In this document: positions 25,401 to 37,400 of the stretch, one piece after another
Layout of the letters: each line of letters starts with the position of its first letter
How positions within the stretch are numbered: position 1 is the first letter of the stretch
Source: Hirundichthys speculiger
Taxonomy: Eukaryota; Chordata; Actinopteri; Beloniformes; Exocoetidae
Reading direction: 5' to 3'
Length of the DNA stretch: 64,000 nt
Assembly (NCBI GenBank): GCA_018398805.1
Contig: JAGFBZ010002857.1
Span: 1-64,000 of the forward strand
Made by a program: the position numbers and the translations under genes
Notes under the pieces: model-generated
Seen by the model: only the letters and a program-made list of their open reading frames with translations
Told to the model about the DNA's origin: nothing
The model's database searches: none

Positions 25401-28400
25401 AGCCGCTCGGCGCCGGCGCTCCCGGGTGAGACATCAGCCGCCATTGATCCCCGGTTCGCTGGAATAACAATTATTCCTCCAGTAATCAGCCCCGGTCCAA
25501 ACAGGCCTGCTGAATGCCATCGGCACCGCTGCTCCACCGATCAATAACCTTATCAGAAAATCTGTTTGAGATGAGATGGGGCGGGGGGGGGATCAATCAG
25601 ACCCGTTCACTCAGTCTGGTGCTGCGAAGCAATCAGAGGAGAAGCATTTCATACGCAAAGAAAGCAGACGTTTCTGCTCTCTCACTTAGACGAGGATGAA
25701 TTTAAACTGAATTAAAGTTACACAGCAACAAAAGATCCTGTGATTATGTTGTTATTTAATAAAACACACACAGAGCAGCCATTTTACATCCATAAAAGGT
25801 CGTGCAGAAGAAGAAATCAGTTCAGAGGTGGGAGAAGATGCAGCTCGTGTTTCAGGTGGAGACGGACAGTATTTTAATTTTGCGTACTGTAATAAAGTGT
25901 AATTACACATATACTCCAGTAGGAGGCAGTGGCGTTCTCATTGTTATAGGGAGTATTAGCTATATTAGCTATATTATATATAGTCCTAACTAGTATTATA
26001 TATTTATTTATATGTTAAACATATTTGTTTTGTTTTTTTTCTAACCAAATAGCTTCACTTTTCTTTCCCTTCTTTAGACAGGTTACACTTTTATTTTGAA
26101 AAGATCTGCAGTGGAAAACGGGTTCATTACAGCCTCTGTTATGATATTAGAACTGTTAGGAAAATAAATGGAACAAGGTGACCAGGTCGCTTAACTGGAT
26201 GAGGGGGTGGTCCACGTGTCCCAGCTGGTCCAGGTTTGAGTCCCACCCTTTAACTCTTGATGCCGTCAACAGTCAGTAAATAGAAATAATAAATAATATC
26301 TTGGGGGTGTGGCCTCGGTTGGCAAAGGTGTCTCTAAACAAACCCCAAGACTTCTGGAACGTTTTTTTTCTTTGGATAAAACTGGACCAAAAGTGGAGAT
26401 GTTTGGTCACCCAGATGTTTGGTCATCCAGATGTTTGGTCACCCAGATGTTCGGTCACCCAGATATACAGATGTTGCAGCCTGAGACGAGATCATGAATC
26501 ATCATCAGTTGTGGCGTTTATCTGGCTGAAGCTGCTGTTGGTTTGTTTCTTTTTCTTTTCTCAGCACCAAGGAGGACCAGTTCAGTGTGTCCATCCAGGC
26601 TGCCGTAGGAGAGCTGCTGATGCCCAGTTCCATGACGGAGCCGGACTTCTCCAAGGAGCAAGGCGAGTTCAGACTCAGAACATCCCTCCAGTGACGTTAC
26701 ATTTCCAGAATACGACACCTGCTGAAGATGAAGAGCTAGAATCCTAACGTTCGGGAGGTTCGGGCTCTTCAGAGCCATCAGCGAGCTCTCAAGTGCTCCT
26801 TCTCCATTAATTAAGCTCCACTCCCCGTTTCCTGAGCTCAGATGAATACATGAATGCACTCAGGAATATAAAAAAAGAAAAAGAAAATTAAGACAGAAGA
26901 GCAGCTGTCATTGCAGGAACGTTTTCTCTCCAACAAATCTTGTTTTTATAAACCAGCGGAGTGACGTGAACGATTCCTTTCAGGTAAAAGGTTTTCATCA
27001 TGTTCGACAACAAGACCCTTTTATTTCTACTTGAATTCTACGTATTTGTCTCCTTCCTTTCAGATCTTTGCTCATTGTTGAGCGCTCATCATCTTTCTAT
27101 AAAGTTTCGTGACTGGACCCGAGTTCAGATTATTTCTACGTGTTAAACGTTCGATCCTCGTCTGTGTAATTGCAGTTAGAAATATGTCACCGGATCGACT
27201 CAACGCTCCTTTTTTTTCTTCTTTGTCCTCTCAGGAAAGCTCCTGGGCATGAACGAGACCTCCGCAACCATCACCATGGCGACCGATAACGCCTCCAGCC
27301 AGGCCATCAACAAGCACGTCCTGTCTGTGGCCAACGTGGGCGTGGTGTCATCGGGCCAGAACAACCTCCACCGGTACGCTGTCATGAATCCCACTGTGTT
27401 TTTCCTTCAGGGCGACGCTACAGTAACGCTGAATGTGTCGCTCACGTGGCGAATCCTCAAGTAGGTGACGTCCGATTAAAGACACTGTATGTAATAATAC
27501 TACTTCTGACCACACGGGGGCAGTTCACTTCTGGGCACCTCCTGCTTGCCTGAGTTTGTGAGATCACGAGTTTACCTGAAGGATTCGAGATCACAGGAGA
27601 CTATGAGAGGAAGGAAAAGATGAGACAAGAAATACACCTTCGAACAAGCTGACGATATCATCAATTTCTACATAATTTACAGCGTTTACCTCCACCTGTG
27701 TGTGTAATATCGCAATATATCGTGATTTCGCGATAATATCATATCGTGAACCAAGTATCATGATACATATTGTATTGCGAGGTCCTTGCCAATACTCACC
27801 TCTACTCTTAAAGTGGAGTTTTTTCTTGCCACTGTTTGTCTTGAAGGTTTTTTTCTCCCTCTGTGAGAGTTTTTTACCTGCCATTATCATTGATTCGGAT
27901 TTAAAATTATAATTTTAGTTAATGATATTTGCTCGGGGGTCATGATCTGGGTCTCTGTAAAGCTCCTAGAGTCAACTGACATAGTAACAGACACTATACA
28001 AAGAAAATTGAATTGAATTGAATTTATGTAAAAAAGAATGAGTGGTGCCATTTCGACTTCTGAAACTAACGTTTGCGAATTTTAGTTATTTGCGGATTTT
28101 TCCGAAATATATAATATTTTAAAAAATCAAGAAAAAAATCGTGGAAACATCACAGGATGTTGTGCGCGTTCTCTCACATTGAAGAAATGTTGTGAGCCAG
28201 CCTGGCCCCTTAACAAGGTAGCCTTATGGGTAATGGTGTGGCCTTATGGGTAATGTAGTGTGTGTGTCGTGGGATGGCAGAATGAAAACGGGGTTAGATG
28301 TAAAGTGTAGTGAGCATCAACAGCAGCCCAGCGTGTATAGATTTACATTCTCTGTTAACCGTCAGGAGCCCAACAATACAACCTGTGTGATGTTACAAGT

Positions 28401-31400
28401 TCCTGCAGTGCCACAATAAAGTTCCCGTTCCATGCATAGAAAACTGGACTTTTTGTTTTATTGTTGTTAGCATGTTAGCTGCTAATTATGAGCCAAAAAT
28501 AGCACAATAGCAGCGGTTTCTTTACTACGGTTCAGAAACCAGAGACTGTGAAGGTAACAGAAAAACTACAGTTGAGCCTTTGTCTTGTCTCGCTGCAGTG
28601 CCTCGATACTTTTTGGGGGTTTTTAAACATATTTTAAACACATTTTTGAGGCTCGGGGGGCTCCGGCTCCAGATCGTGGATTTTGATTTTCACGTGGGGG
28701 CGCCGTTCCCTGTTAACCGCGAAAAATAAGGGATCACTGTAAAGTATCTCAAGATGAATATTGATATATATCGTATCGTGAGCCAAATATCGTGTATCAT
28801 ATCGCAAGATTAGTCTATCGCTACAACCCTGGTCTGTTGATTAAAAAAAAAAACAAATCCTGAGTCACTTTAAAGCAACTGAAGGCTTCCCTCCTACCGG
28901 CTCACGTCAGCGGTGATGAGTCCACCACCGGGAGAACGCTCGACACCAGTCAGCCCCTCAGAGCTGCAAGGAGAAGAATATTATCTAAAATGCTCCCTTT
29001 GTTCAGTTTGATAAAGGTCACTTGGTCAAACAAGAAAGCTTCTGTCGATAGACGGCGCTTCTTTGTGTTGTAGGAAACCTCTCAAGTCCAACATGATGAC
29101 TTCGTCCCAGTTGTGAGGCACGGTGGTGGCCGTATTATGATTTTGGGGGGGTTTGTTAAGTCTGAAACACCTGATGGATGAGCAGAGAGCGACTGTAGAA
29201 GCGTAAGAGGATGTTTGGGGTCGACCAGGTCGCTGTCTTCACCTGAATCCAGCAGAAATGCTGTGGGAGGAGCTTGAGTGAACAGGTGCTGTCGGGACAA
29301 TCAGACGTCCCACAGAACGTTCTGGTTCAGCTGATGTGTGATATCAGATCGCTGTCGTCAGAAACCAGTGTCTCGTTTTTATTTTTGTACCTGTTCAACA
29401 CAAGCACCTGAATGTTCGTCACACTTCATCAAACCTGGTGAATTTTTTCTTTTTTCTTTTTTATACGTGCAAATGAAAGCATATTTTAGTCTTTCAGGTA
29501 TCAATATTTCATCGGCTTCGACCAGACACCGCCGGCTCGTCGGTTCATTTGTATTCCTGCGAGCCACTCGCTCCTTTTCTTTTCTGAAATCGTGCAGCTG
29601 CTGTCTCAGCAGGACTTTGACGCGACGCGAACCGTGAACATTTTACTGGAGGGTTTTTTTTTTTTTAATGCTTTCGACATTTGGGCAAAAAAAAGGGGAA
29701 GTTGTGGTGAAAAGATGGATGGAGAGGTTGAAACGTGACTTGAAAGGCTCCACGTCAGGACAGATCTGAGGTGCTCAGAGTAGGGGTGAGTATTGGCAAG
29801 GACCTCGCAATACGAAATGTATCATGATACTTGGGTCACAATACGATATTATCACGATATATTGCGATATTCTACCCAGTTAATATCAAAATTAAAAGTA
29901 GAGATGAAAAATCAAGTTGCTGTATATGTTCATCAGATGATTATTGATCATTCAGAGGTAGGGCTGTAGCGATACACTAATCTCCCGATACGATACACGA
30001 TATTAGGCTCACGATACGATATATATACGATAGAGTTGCATCATTTTCTGAAAGATTTTAAAGGGACAAAGTGATTTTGGTGACATCTTGTGAGTGTTCC
30101 AATCACTTTGTTTGAATTAATTGAACTGAAAGCATCAATTACACATTATATGGCTGACAGGCAGCTTGCAAATGCTGGACAAAATGAATAAAAGATGTGT
30201 TGAGAAAAATAGTTTCATTTATTTAAACAGTGCAAATTGTTGCTTGCAAGCTTTTAAAGGTGGGACACGGGGGTTTTGAAAGAAGCTTAAAATATCGATA
30301 CCCACAGCTAAAAAATCAATACTCTCTGGGGAAATAAAATATCGATATACCGTGTTGGCCCGAATATAGGACGAAATTTTGTTCTAGAAATCATATTCTC
30401 AAAAATGGGGGTCGTCTTATAATCGAGGACTAGACTTTTCTATTGTAATTACACATCTGCGCCACTAGATGGAGCAGCACCGAGGTAACCAGTAAGAATG
30501 GAGGAACCACGCAGCCGACTCAAGCTAAGGGCTTCGTAAAGTTTAGCTGGAGTCCAGAATTAGTTTTTTACAGACTCAATTATTTATGTTCTTGAATAAA
30601 ACTCGACTTCAATAGTTATGCAGTTATTGAACTACATGGTTGTAGCTTATTCAGAGTCATATTTTCAGATTTGAAGAGAACACTTTTTTTAAAAAATAGT
30701 ACTATACCTTGATCTTAAATAACATTGAAATCTGACATGCAAGTATGGTAGCATACTTCCTAAAAAAGATGAAATCATTAAAATGTTTAACAATACAGCG
30801 GAATGTTATCTCTGTGGGAGTTCTTTCTATAGTAATTGTACAATAAAAAATTGTTTTATGAATAACTTTATTGCCTTCATCATATCTTCATTTTCCCAAA
30901 ATTATATTTGAAAAATAAGGGTTGTCTTATATTCGGGCCAATATGGTATATCGCAGAATCGATAAAATCGCTCAGCTCTATTCAGAGGACAAATTGAGTC
31001 AAAATTATTTGCTTCAAAACAACCTATTTATTGTTTATTATTAGTGTTTTTGCACATTTAAGTAACCATTACAACATACTGACGATATCGATATTAGGAG
31101 CTGAAAAAATTGATATTATATTGGCCGGCCGAATATCGCGATATATCGTCAAATCGATTTTTTTTTTTTTTTTTTTACACCGCTACCTCGGAGGACGTCG
31201 TCGTCCAACAGTTGGAGGTTTTCTGATGACGTTTGTGCAGAAAGAAGCAAATCTGTCTTCATACGAGGAAAACGTTGATTTTGACACCTTTTTTAAAAAA
31301 TGTTTCTTACGGTTTTTCTGTTTTTTGATTGTGTGCACGTGCACGTGCGTGTCACGCACACGCCGGGGGGATGCCCTGAGACGCCTGGCTGTGTAATTGG

Positions 31401-34400
31401 TGTACACAGAGTGTGCTAATGAGCTTCCTCCTCTGTCACGCACACCCGAACACCTGATAGATAATTACACCTCCCGCTCTCCCTCTGTTTCCTGCCCTGT
31501 CTCTTCTTTCAGTTCATCTCCCCCCCCCCCCCCCCACCCCTCCACCCCGCCGTCCGTCCTCATCTCTTTTCTGTCCGTCGTCACCTGGTAATGTCTCCGA
31601 GTCGTCGTCTCCCGCTGATCTCTCGTCTTTGATGTACACGCATGTATGTATTTTTTCTTTTTTAAACAGATTTATAATGAAACAGAGACAAAACATCTGC
31701 AGGTGCCGGATGAATAACGCAGTAAGGGAGTGAAAAATAAATAAAAATAAAGAGGGAGACAGAGAGTGGAAATCGATATTCTCTGGTGGGAGAGGCCTGC
31801 ATCCGATAAGCCCATACTTCATTCAGAATAACCGATAGCTCAGACGACTCCACGCCATCAATCTCTTTTTCTGCGTCTGTGACGGCTCCAGAGGAAGACG
31901 CCGTCCTCGCGTCCCCGCCGCAGTCTCCCGGTAATGAAGACGCTCTTCCCCCGCTGCCGTCGTCGTGGCCGGCTGTTCCACTCCGCCTTTAGACGGGCGT
32001 TTATTGGAAATGATGGCGTTCCTCGCCGGCAGAGAGGAAACCGGACCAACGAGGCCCCTGGATTCATTCACCGACCCTCTGAGGTCGTCCGTGTGGTTTA
32101 AACAAAAAGTTTTAGGGAGTTGTGGTTAATAATGTACATTTATTGGTAAAGTCACCTGTGAGGAGGTCGCTTCTGTTTCCAGGAAATGTGACTCTCAGAC
32201 TGCTCAGGTGTGATCTCAGGTGTGATCTCCACTGCAGGCTGCAGAGACGTCTTTCAGACCTGGCGTTAGCATGCGCCCTGAGGAACCCCGTCACGACTGG
32301 CCGGGGCTTAGCGAGCGCAAATGTGTTGTGTGTCAAAGGCAGCTGAAAATAAAACAAACAAGATCCACCACAAGCTGCTTTTTCCCCTCAAATCTTGTTT
32401 GGATTTGTACAGTAATACAGACCAATACAGACCAGTACAGACCACTACAGACCAGTACAGACCAACACAGACTAGTACAGGCCAACACAGACCAGTAGAG
32501 GCCAACACAGACCAGTAGAGGCCAACACAGACCAGTAGAGGCCAACACAGACCAGTACAGGCCAACACAGACCAGTAGAGGCCAACACAGACCAGTAGAG
32601 GCCAACACAGACCAGCATAGACCAGTACAGGCCAATTCAGGCCACTACAGACCAGTACAGGCCAGTACAGGCCAACACAGACCAGTACAGACCAACACAG
32701 ACCAGCATAGACCAGTACAGGCCAATTCAGGCCACTACAGACCAGTACAGGCCAGTACAGGCCAACACAGACCAGTACAGACCAACACAGACTAGTACAG
32801 ACCAGTACAGGCCAACACAGACTAGTACAGACCAGCATAGACCAGTACAGGCCACTACAGGGCAGTACAGACCAGTACAGACCAGTACAGGCCACTGTAG
32901 ACCAGTACAGGCCAGCATAGACCAGTACAGACCAGTGCAGGACAACACAGGCCAGTACAGGCCAGTACAGGCGGTGTTGATGAACTAACTGGAGTCGGTC
33001 CAGATGCAGTTACTATGATGTATATGATGCATTATTTTATTGATTTGTAGATCAAAGTGAGATCTGTTAATTTTGTTAATTTATTGTGAAGACTTTGACA
33101 TTGAAGTGTGAATATTTTGTGGTTTGCAGCAGCAGTAACATCTTTATTCTTTATTTTGTTCAGAGAAAACAACACTAGATGGCGGGACGTCTTTAATTGT
33201 TACACATCAGGACGTCACTCGATATCACAGTTCTTCCAACATGCCTGACATTTATTTGTCTTTATTAGATCTAGATTAGATCCAACCTGCTTGTCTTTGT
33301 AAAGTACAAGTGCTGAACTTGTAATAATAACACTGAAATTAAGTTGTAGCATCCAAACCAGTATTATTTTAGAGCAGCAGTGATGAATGTCGCAGGGTCC
33401 TGAAACTAGTGACTTCCACATGAGGAGCCTTTGACCCTGGTGGTCAGCGGAGGAACTTCAGTTTCCTTCAGACCAGCGAACCTTCAGGAAACCAGCTGTT
33501 CAGCTTCACTGTAATTAACCGAATTTAAATACCTCACATTCCTCCATCAGAGAATATTAGTCCGTGTTGCCTGGTGGAAGGTAACAATCCTCTGATTTCA
33601 CAATAAAACCTCCTGAACTCGTGCGTCGCTGCTATAACTAGTTTGAATAGCGCGCACACACACACACACACACACGCATGCGTGCAGCAGAGTGATCGAT
33701 CAGATCGGATACACCCACTGAGAGCTCATTGTAGAGGTCACTCTGCATTAAATGTGATGTGTGGGGTGACCTCCCCCCCCCCCCTCCTGCTCTGATCCAC
33801 CCAGAGAAAGAGCTTCTCTGATCCAGAAAGATCTCAGCAGATCTGTCTGTGGAGGTTCTGACAGGTCCGATTCATAAAAAAGAAACTAGACTCACGACTG
33901 AATATGAATCCCTAAACAGATGCAGTTCCCTCCGCCGCCAGCAGGGTGCAGCACTGCTTTTCTCAAACGGGCAGCTGAGCTGTGAGGAGGAGGAGGGGGG
34001 GTGTGTGTGTGTGTTGGGGGGGGGGGGGGGGTGCCGCCACTGAAACACAGAAATTGATTGCTGGAAAGGAGGATGGCAATAAATCAAGCAGGAAAGCAAA
34101 TGTAGAAAACGCTGTTCTTGTTTATGTCTAAACAGGCGGAATAGAATAAATGTGCTCTATTTTTCAGTCCGTTTGAAAGCAAATTTGATCGAATTTTGCA
34201 TGCATTGCCAATCCCACCGGTGAGAGCCTAATTCAGACCCCCTCCCCCCCACCCCGAAAAAAAAAAAAAAAAAAAACAAAAAAAAATAGAAACCAAACCG
34301 AACCTTGTGATTTCTAAGCATTTTTCTCTCTTTAGACTAGAATATAAAGTGATAGTTTGTGTCAACGCTCAGTCTGCTGAGTTTAAACGACCGTCTTTGA

Positions 34401-37400
34401 TGACATCACTGCTCCGACCGCCGCTCTCCTCGCTGCAGCGAACTCTCTCCTTCCTCGTCCGTCTGACCCGCTGCCCTTTCCTCGTGAGGCCCCGCCCCCT
34501 GCGCCTGATCTCTGGAGGTTTCCTGCTTCTGATCCGGGCTGATGGCGCCAGGTGCGGCCTCGCCGACCGCCGGGTTTTCAGGGACTAAAACCGCGGCATG
34601 GACGTTCGGTTAAACGGCGAAGGCGAGGCCCGCTCGGAAGGCAGATGGCACACTCGGGGTTCCTCCACGGCGAGGAGAATCACGGATAATTGGAGAGCGA
34701 TGCTTAGCCGCAGCCCTGCCGATCGATGCCGATCCGCCTGCTCTGAGTCCGGGGGGTTACGCTCTGCTTTTCTTTCCATACGCCGCAATTAATCCAGCGT
34801 TTAGCCCGGCGTTTGAAGGCCGCAGAATACCAACGACCCGTTTCAGGCGCGCTCCCTGCTAGTCCGCATAAACGCGCCGATGTTGCGTTAGATCTGTTTA
34901 CGGCTCGTTGTTGTTGTTTTTCTTAGAAATCCAACAGTTCGTCGGAACCACGTGAACAAAAGCGTCCGGCGGCGTCTCCTGAGACGAGATGAAAGCAGCC
35001 TCAGGGTGGTGTTAACCGGCTGAGTAAATGATGGATTTATATCCTAAATCCATTAGCAAAGCCACAGGGACCACATAGACACCTCAGGCTGCTGACGGGG
35101 CGGGGGGGCGGGGGGGGGCTCCTAACAAGACAAGTATCCATGTTTGCATCTCACATGGAAACAAAGTTTCGTTTTTAGATTGAAAGAAATCAAGTCATTT
35201 AGTCATTTTAATTAAACCATAATCTGAATTATTTCAAGATAGTTTTATTTTGCGTTGGGGGGGTGAATCCTCGTCTTGAGTGGGTTGTCTTTCCTGCTGA
35301 AGTGGCTAATATTTTAATTAAGTCTGAGGAGGACTCTCTCCTTCCTCCCTGAGAGCTCCCTGATAAACTCCCTCTCCTCTGTTGACGGTAATTTAGCGGC
35401 TCCCCAGAGACGCCGCCAGACACGCGAGGTTGTGTGAGCCGCCGCGGTCTCATTGTGCGATGGTCTCGGCTAATTGGCGGAGGTGTTAGCCGCCCTCGTC
35501 ACGCAGCACGACGCCGCGGCTCCCCCGCGCCGGCGCGTTTCCCCGGCTGCCCTGCGGGGGCTCTTAACGGGCTTTAGTCAGGCCTAAGTGGGGCTCCTTG
35601 TGGGCTGTTTGTCAGCTCTAAGCAGGCTGCCACGGGGGGGGTCTTTGTTGCTGGGATGTAGCGCTAAATGGAGGCAGATGGCTGGGAGTTAGCCACGTGA
35701 GGGGAATGGCTCCGTCACCCTCAAAGGGGGGGGTCACGCCGGGTCACGGCCCCTGTCTGCCTCTTGTTAGCGCTCTCAATGGAGACCATGTGCGCCCAGA
35801 TTTGAGCCCAGTCTGTAGGGATGGTCTCCAAGGAAACGGGGGGGGACCTGGTGGGACGAGAGGGGGGGGGGGGGGGGCACTACCCCAGGACTCCCTCACA
35901 CTCACAGGCACTCACAGTCCATAAAAAACGGCTCTGAAGTCTGCTTGACTGGCAGGGGGGGGCGTGTTTCATCCCTAATGGCTCTCTAGTCGGCTCAGAT
36001 AATAGACTCTCCGTTGCTTTGCTCTCTAAATTTACTCTAAGATCATTTTCTGTCTCATTCTCTCACTCAGGGCAATTACAGGGGAATTTTTCAGCCTGCA
36101 GATTTATGGGTTTTGGGGAAGCGGTGCCTGTTGGTGTGTAGGCTAGTTGGCCCGGACACGAGATTGTTACTCAGCAGCCGCCTTCATACGCAGCTGGAAA
36201 GATAAAACATTTTTAGAGAAACTGCTGTGAAGAGATTAGAAGTTGAAGTGAAACAGTGGCTTGATTATGAAAATGACAGAATTCCTCAAGGTGTCTATAA
36301 CGGACCTCCCAAGTTGACTAACGGGACCACAAATTAATGACATCTGAAACGAGCTGAAACAAGAAACAGCAGAGCTTTTATGGAACCAGCACCACTGGCA
36401 GTTGACAATGCCTGCCGGCCTGGGCCCGTAAGTGGTGGGCGGAGCCACCCAGCAGAGATCTTAGTTTCTAGTCCAGCTCTGGCGGCACTCGTTTCTGCTC
36501 TGGCAACCCTAGTTTAAGCTCTGGCAGCACTCGTTTCCGGTCTGGCAACACTCGTTTCCGCTCTGGCAGCACTCGTTTCAGCTCTGGCAGCAGCACTCGT
36601 TTTCAGCTCTGGCAGCACTCGTTTCAGCTCTGGCAACACTCGTTTCGGTCTGGCAACACTCGTTTCCGGTCTGGCAACTCGTTTCAGCTCTGGCAACACT
36701 CGTTTCCGCTCTGGCAGCACTCGTTTCAGCCCTGGCAGCACTCGTTTCAGCTCTGGCAGCACTCGTTTCCGGTCTGGCAACACTCGTTTCCGGTCTGGCA
36801 ACACTCGTTTCCGGTCTGGCAACACTCGTTTCCGGTCTGGCAACACTCGTTTCAGCTCTGGCAGCACTCGTTTCAGCTCTGGCAGCACTCGTTTCCGGTC
36901 TGGCAACACTCGTTTCCGGTCTGGCAACACTCGTTTCCGGTCTGGCAACACTCGTTTCAGCTCTGGCAGCACTCGTTTCCGGTCTGGCAACACTCGTTTC
37001 CGCTCTGGCAACACTCGTTTCAGCTCTTGCAGCACTCGTTTCAGCCCTGGCAGCACTCGTTTCAGCTCTGGCAACACTCGTTTCAGCCCTGGCAGCACTC
37101 GTTTCAGCTCTGGCAACACTCGTTTCCGCTCTGGCAACACTCGTTTCAGCTTCTGCAACACTCGTTTCAGCTCTGGCAACACTCGTTTCCGCTCTGGCAA
37201 CACTCGTTTCAGCCCTGGCAGCACTCGTTTCAGCTCTGGCAACACTCGTTTTCCGGCTCTCGAGCACTCGTTTCCGCTCTGGCAACACACTCGTTTTCCG
37301 CCTCTCGAACACTCGTTTCCGCTCTGGCAACACTCGTTTCCACTCTGGCAAGCACTCGTTTCAGTTCCGGCAACACTCGTTTCAGTTCCGGCAACACTCG

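Larger units (their letters stand above)
29781..31185. mobile_element. three-level nested element: A containing B containing C
   Basis: Outer A runs TAGGGGTGAG to ACACCGCTA. B (29958-30979) splits it at the same site as at 16.6 kb. C (30348-30948) splits B. Flanks GCTCAGAG / CCTCGGAG suggest a decayed duplication for A. Confidence 0.9.

Noticed and set aside
29082..29300. Tc1-like transposase remnant
   Set aside because: Only a few suggestive words of sequence; too short and broken to support.
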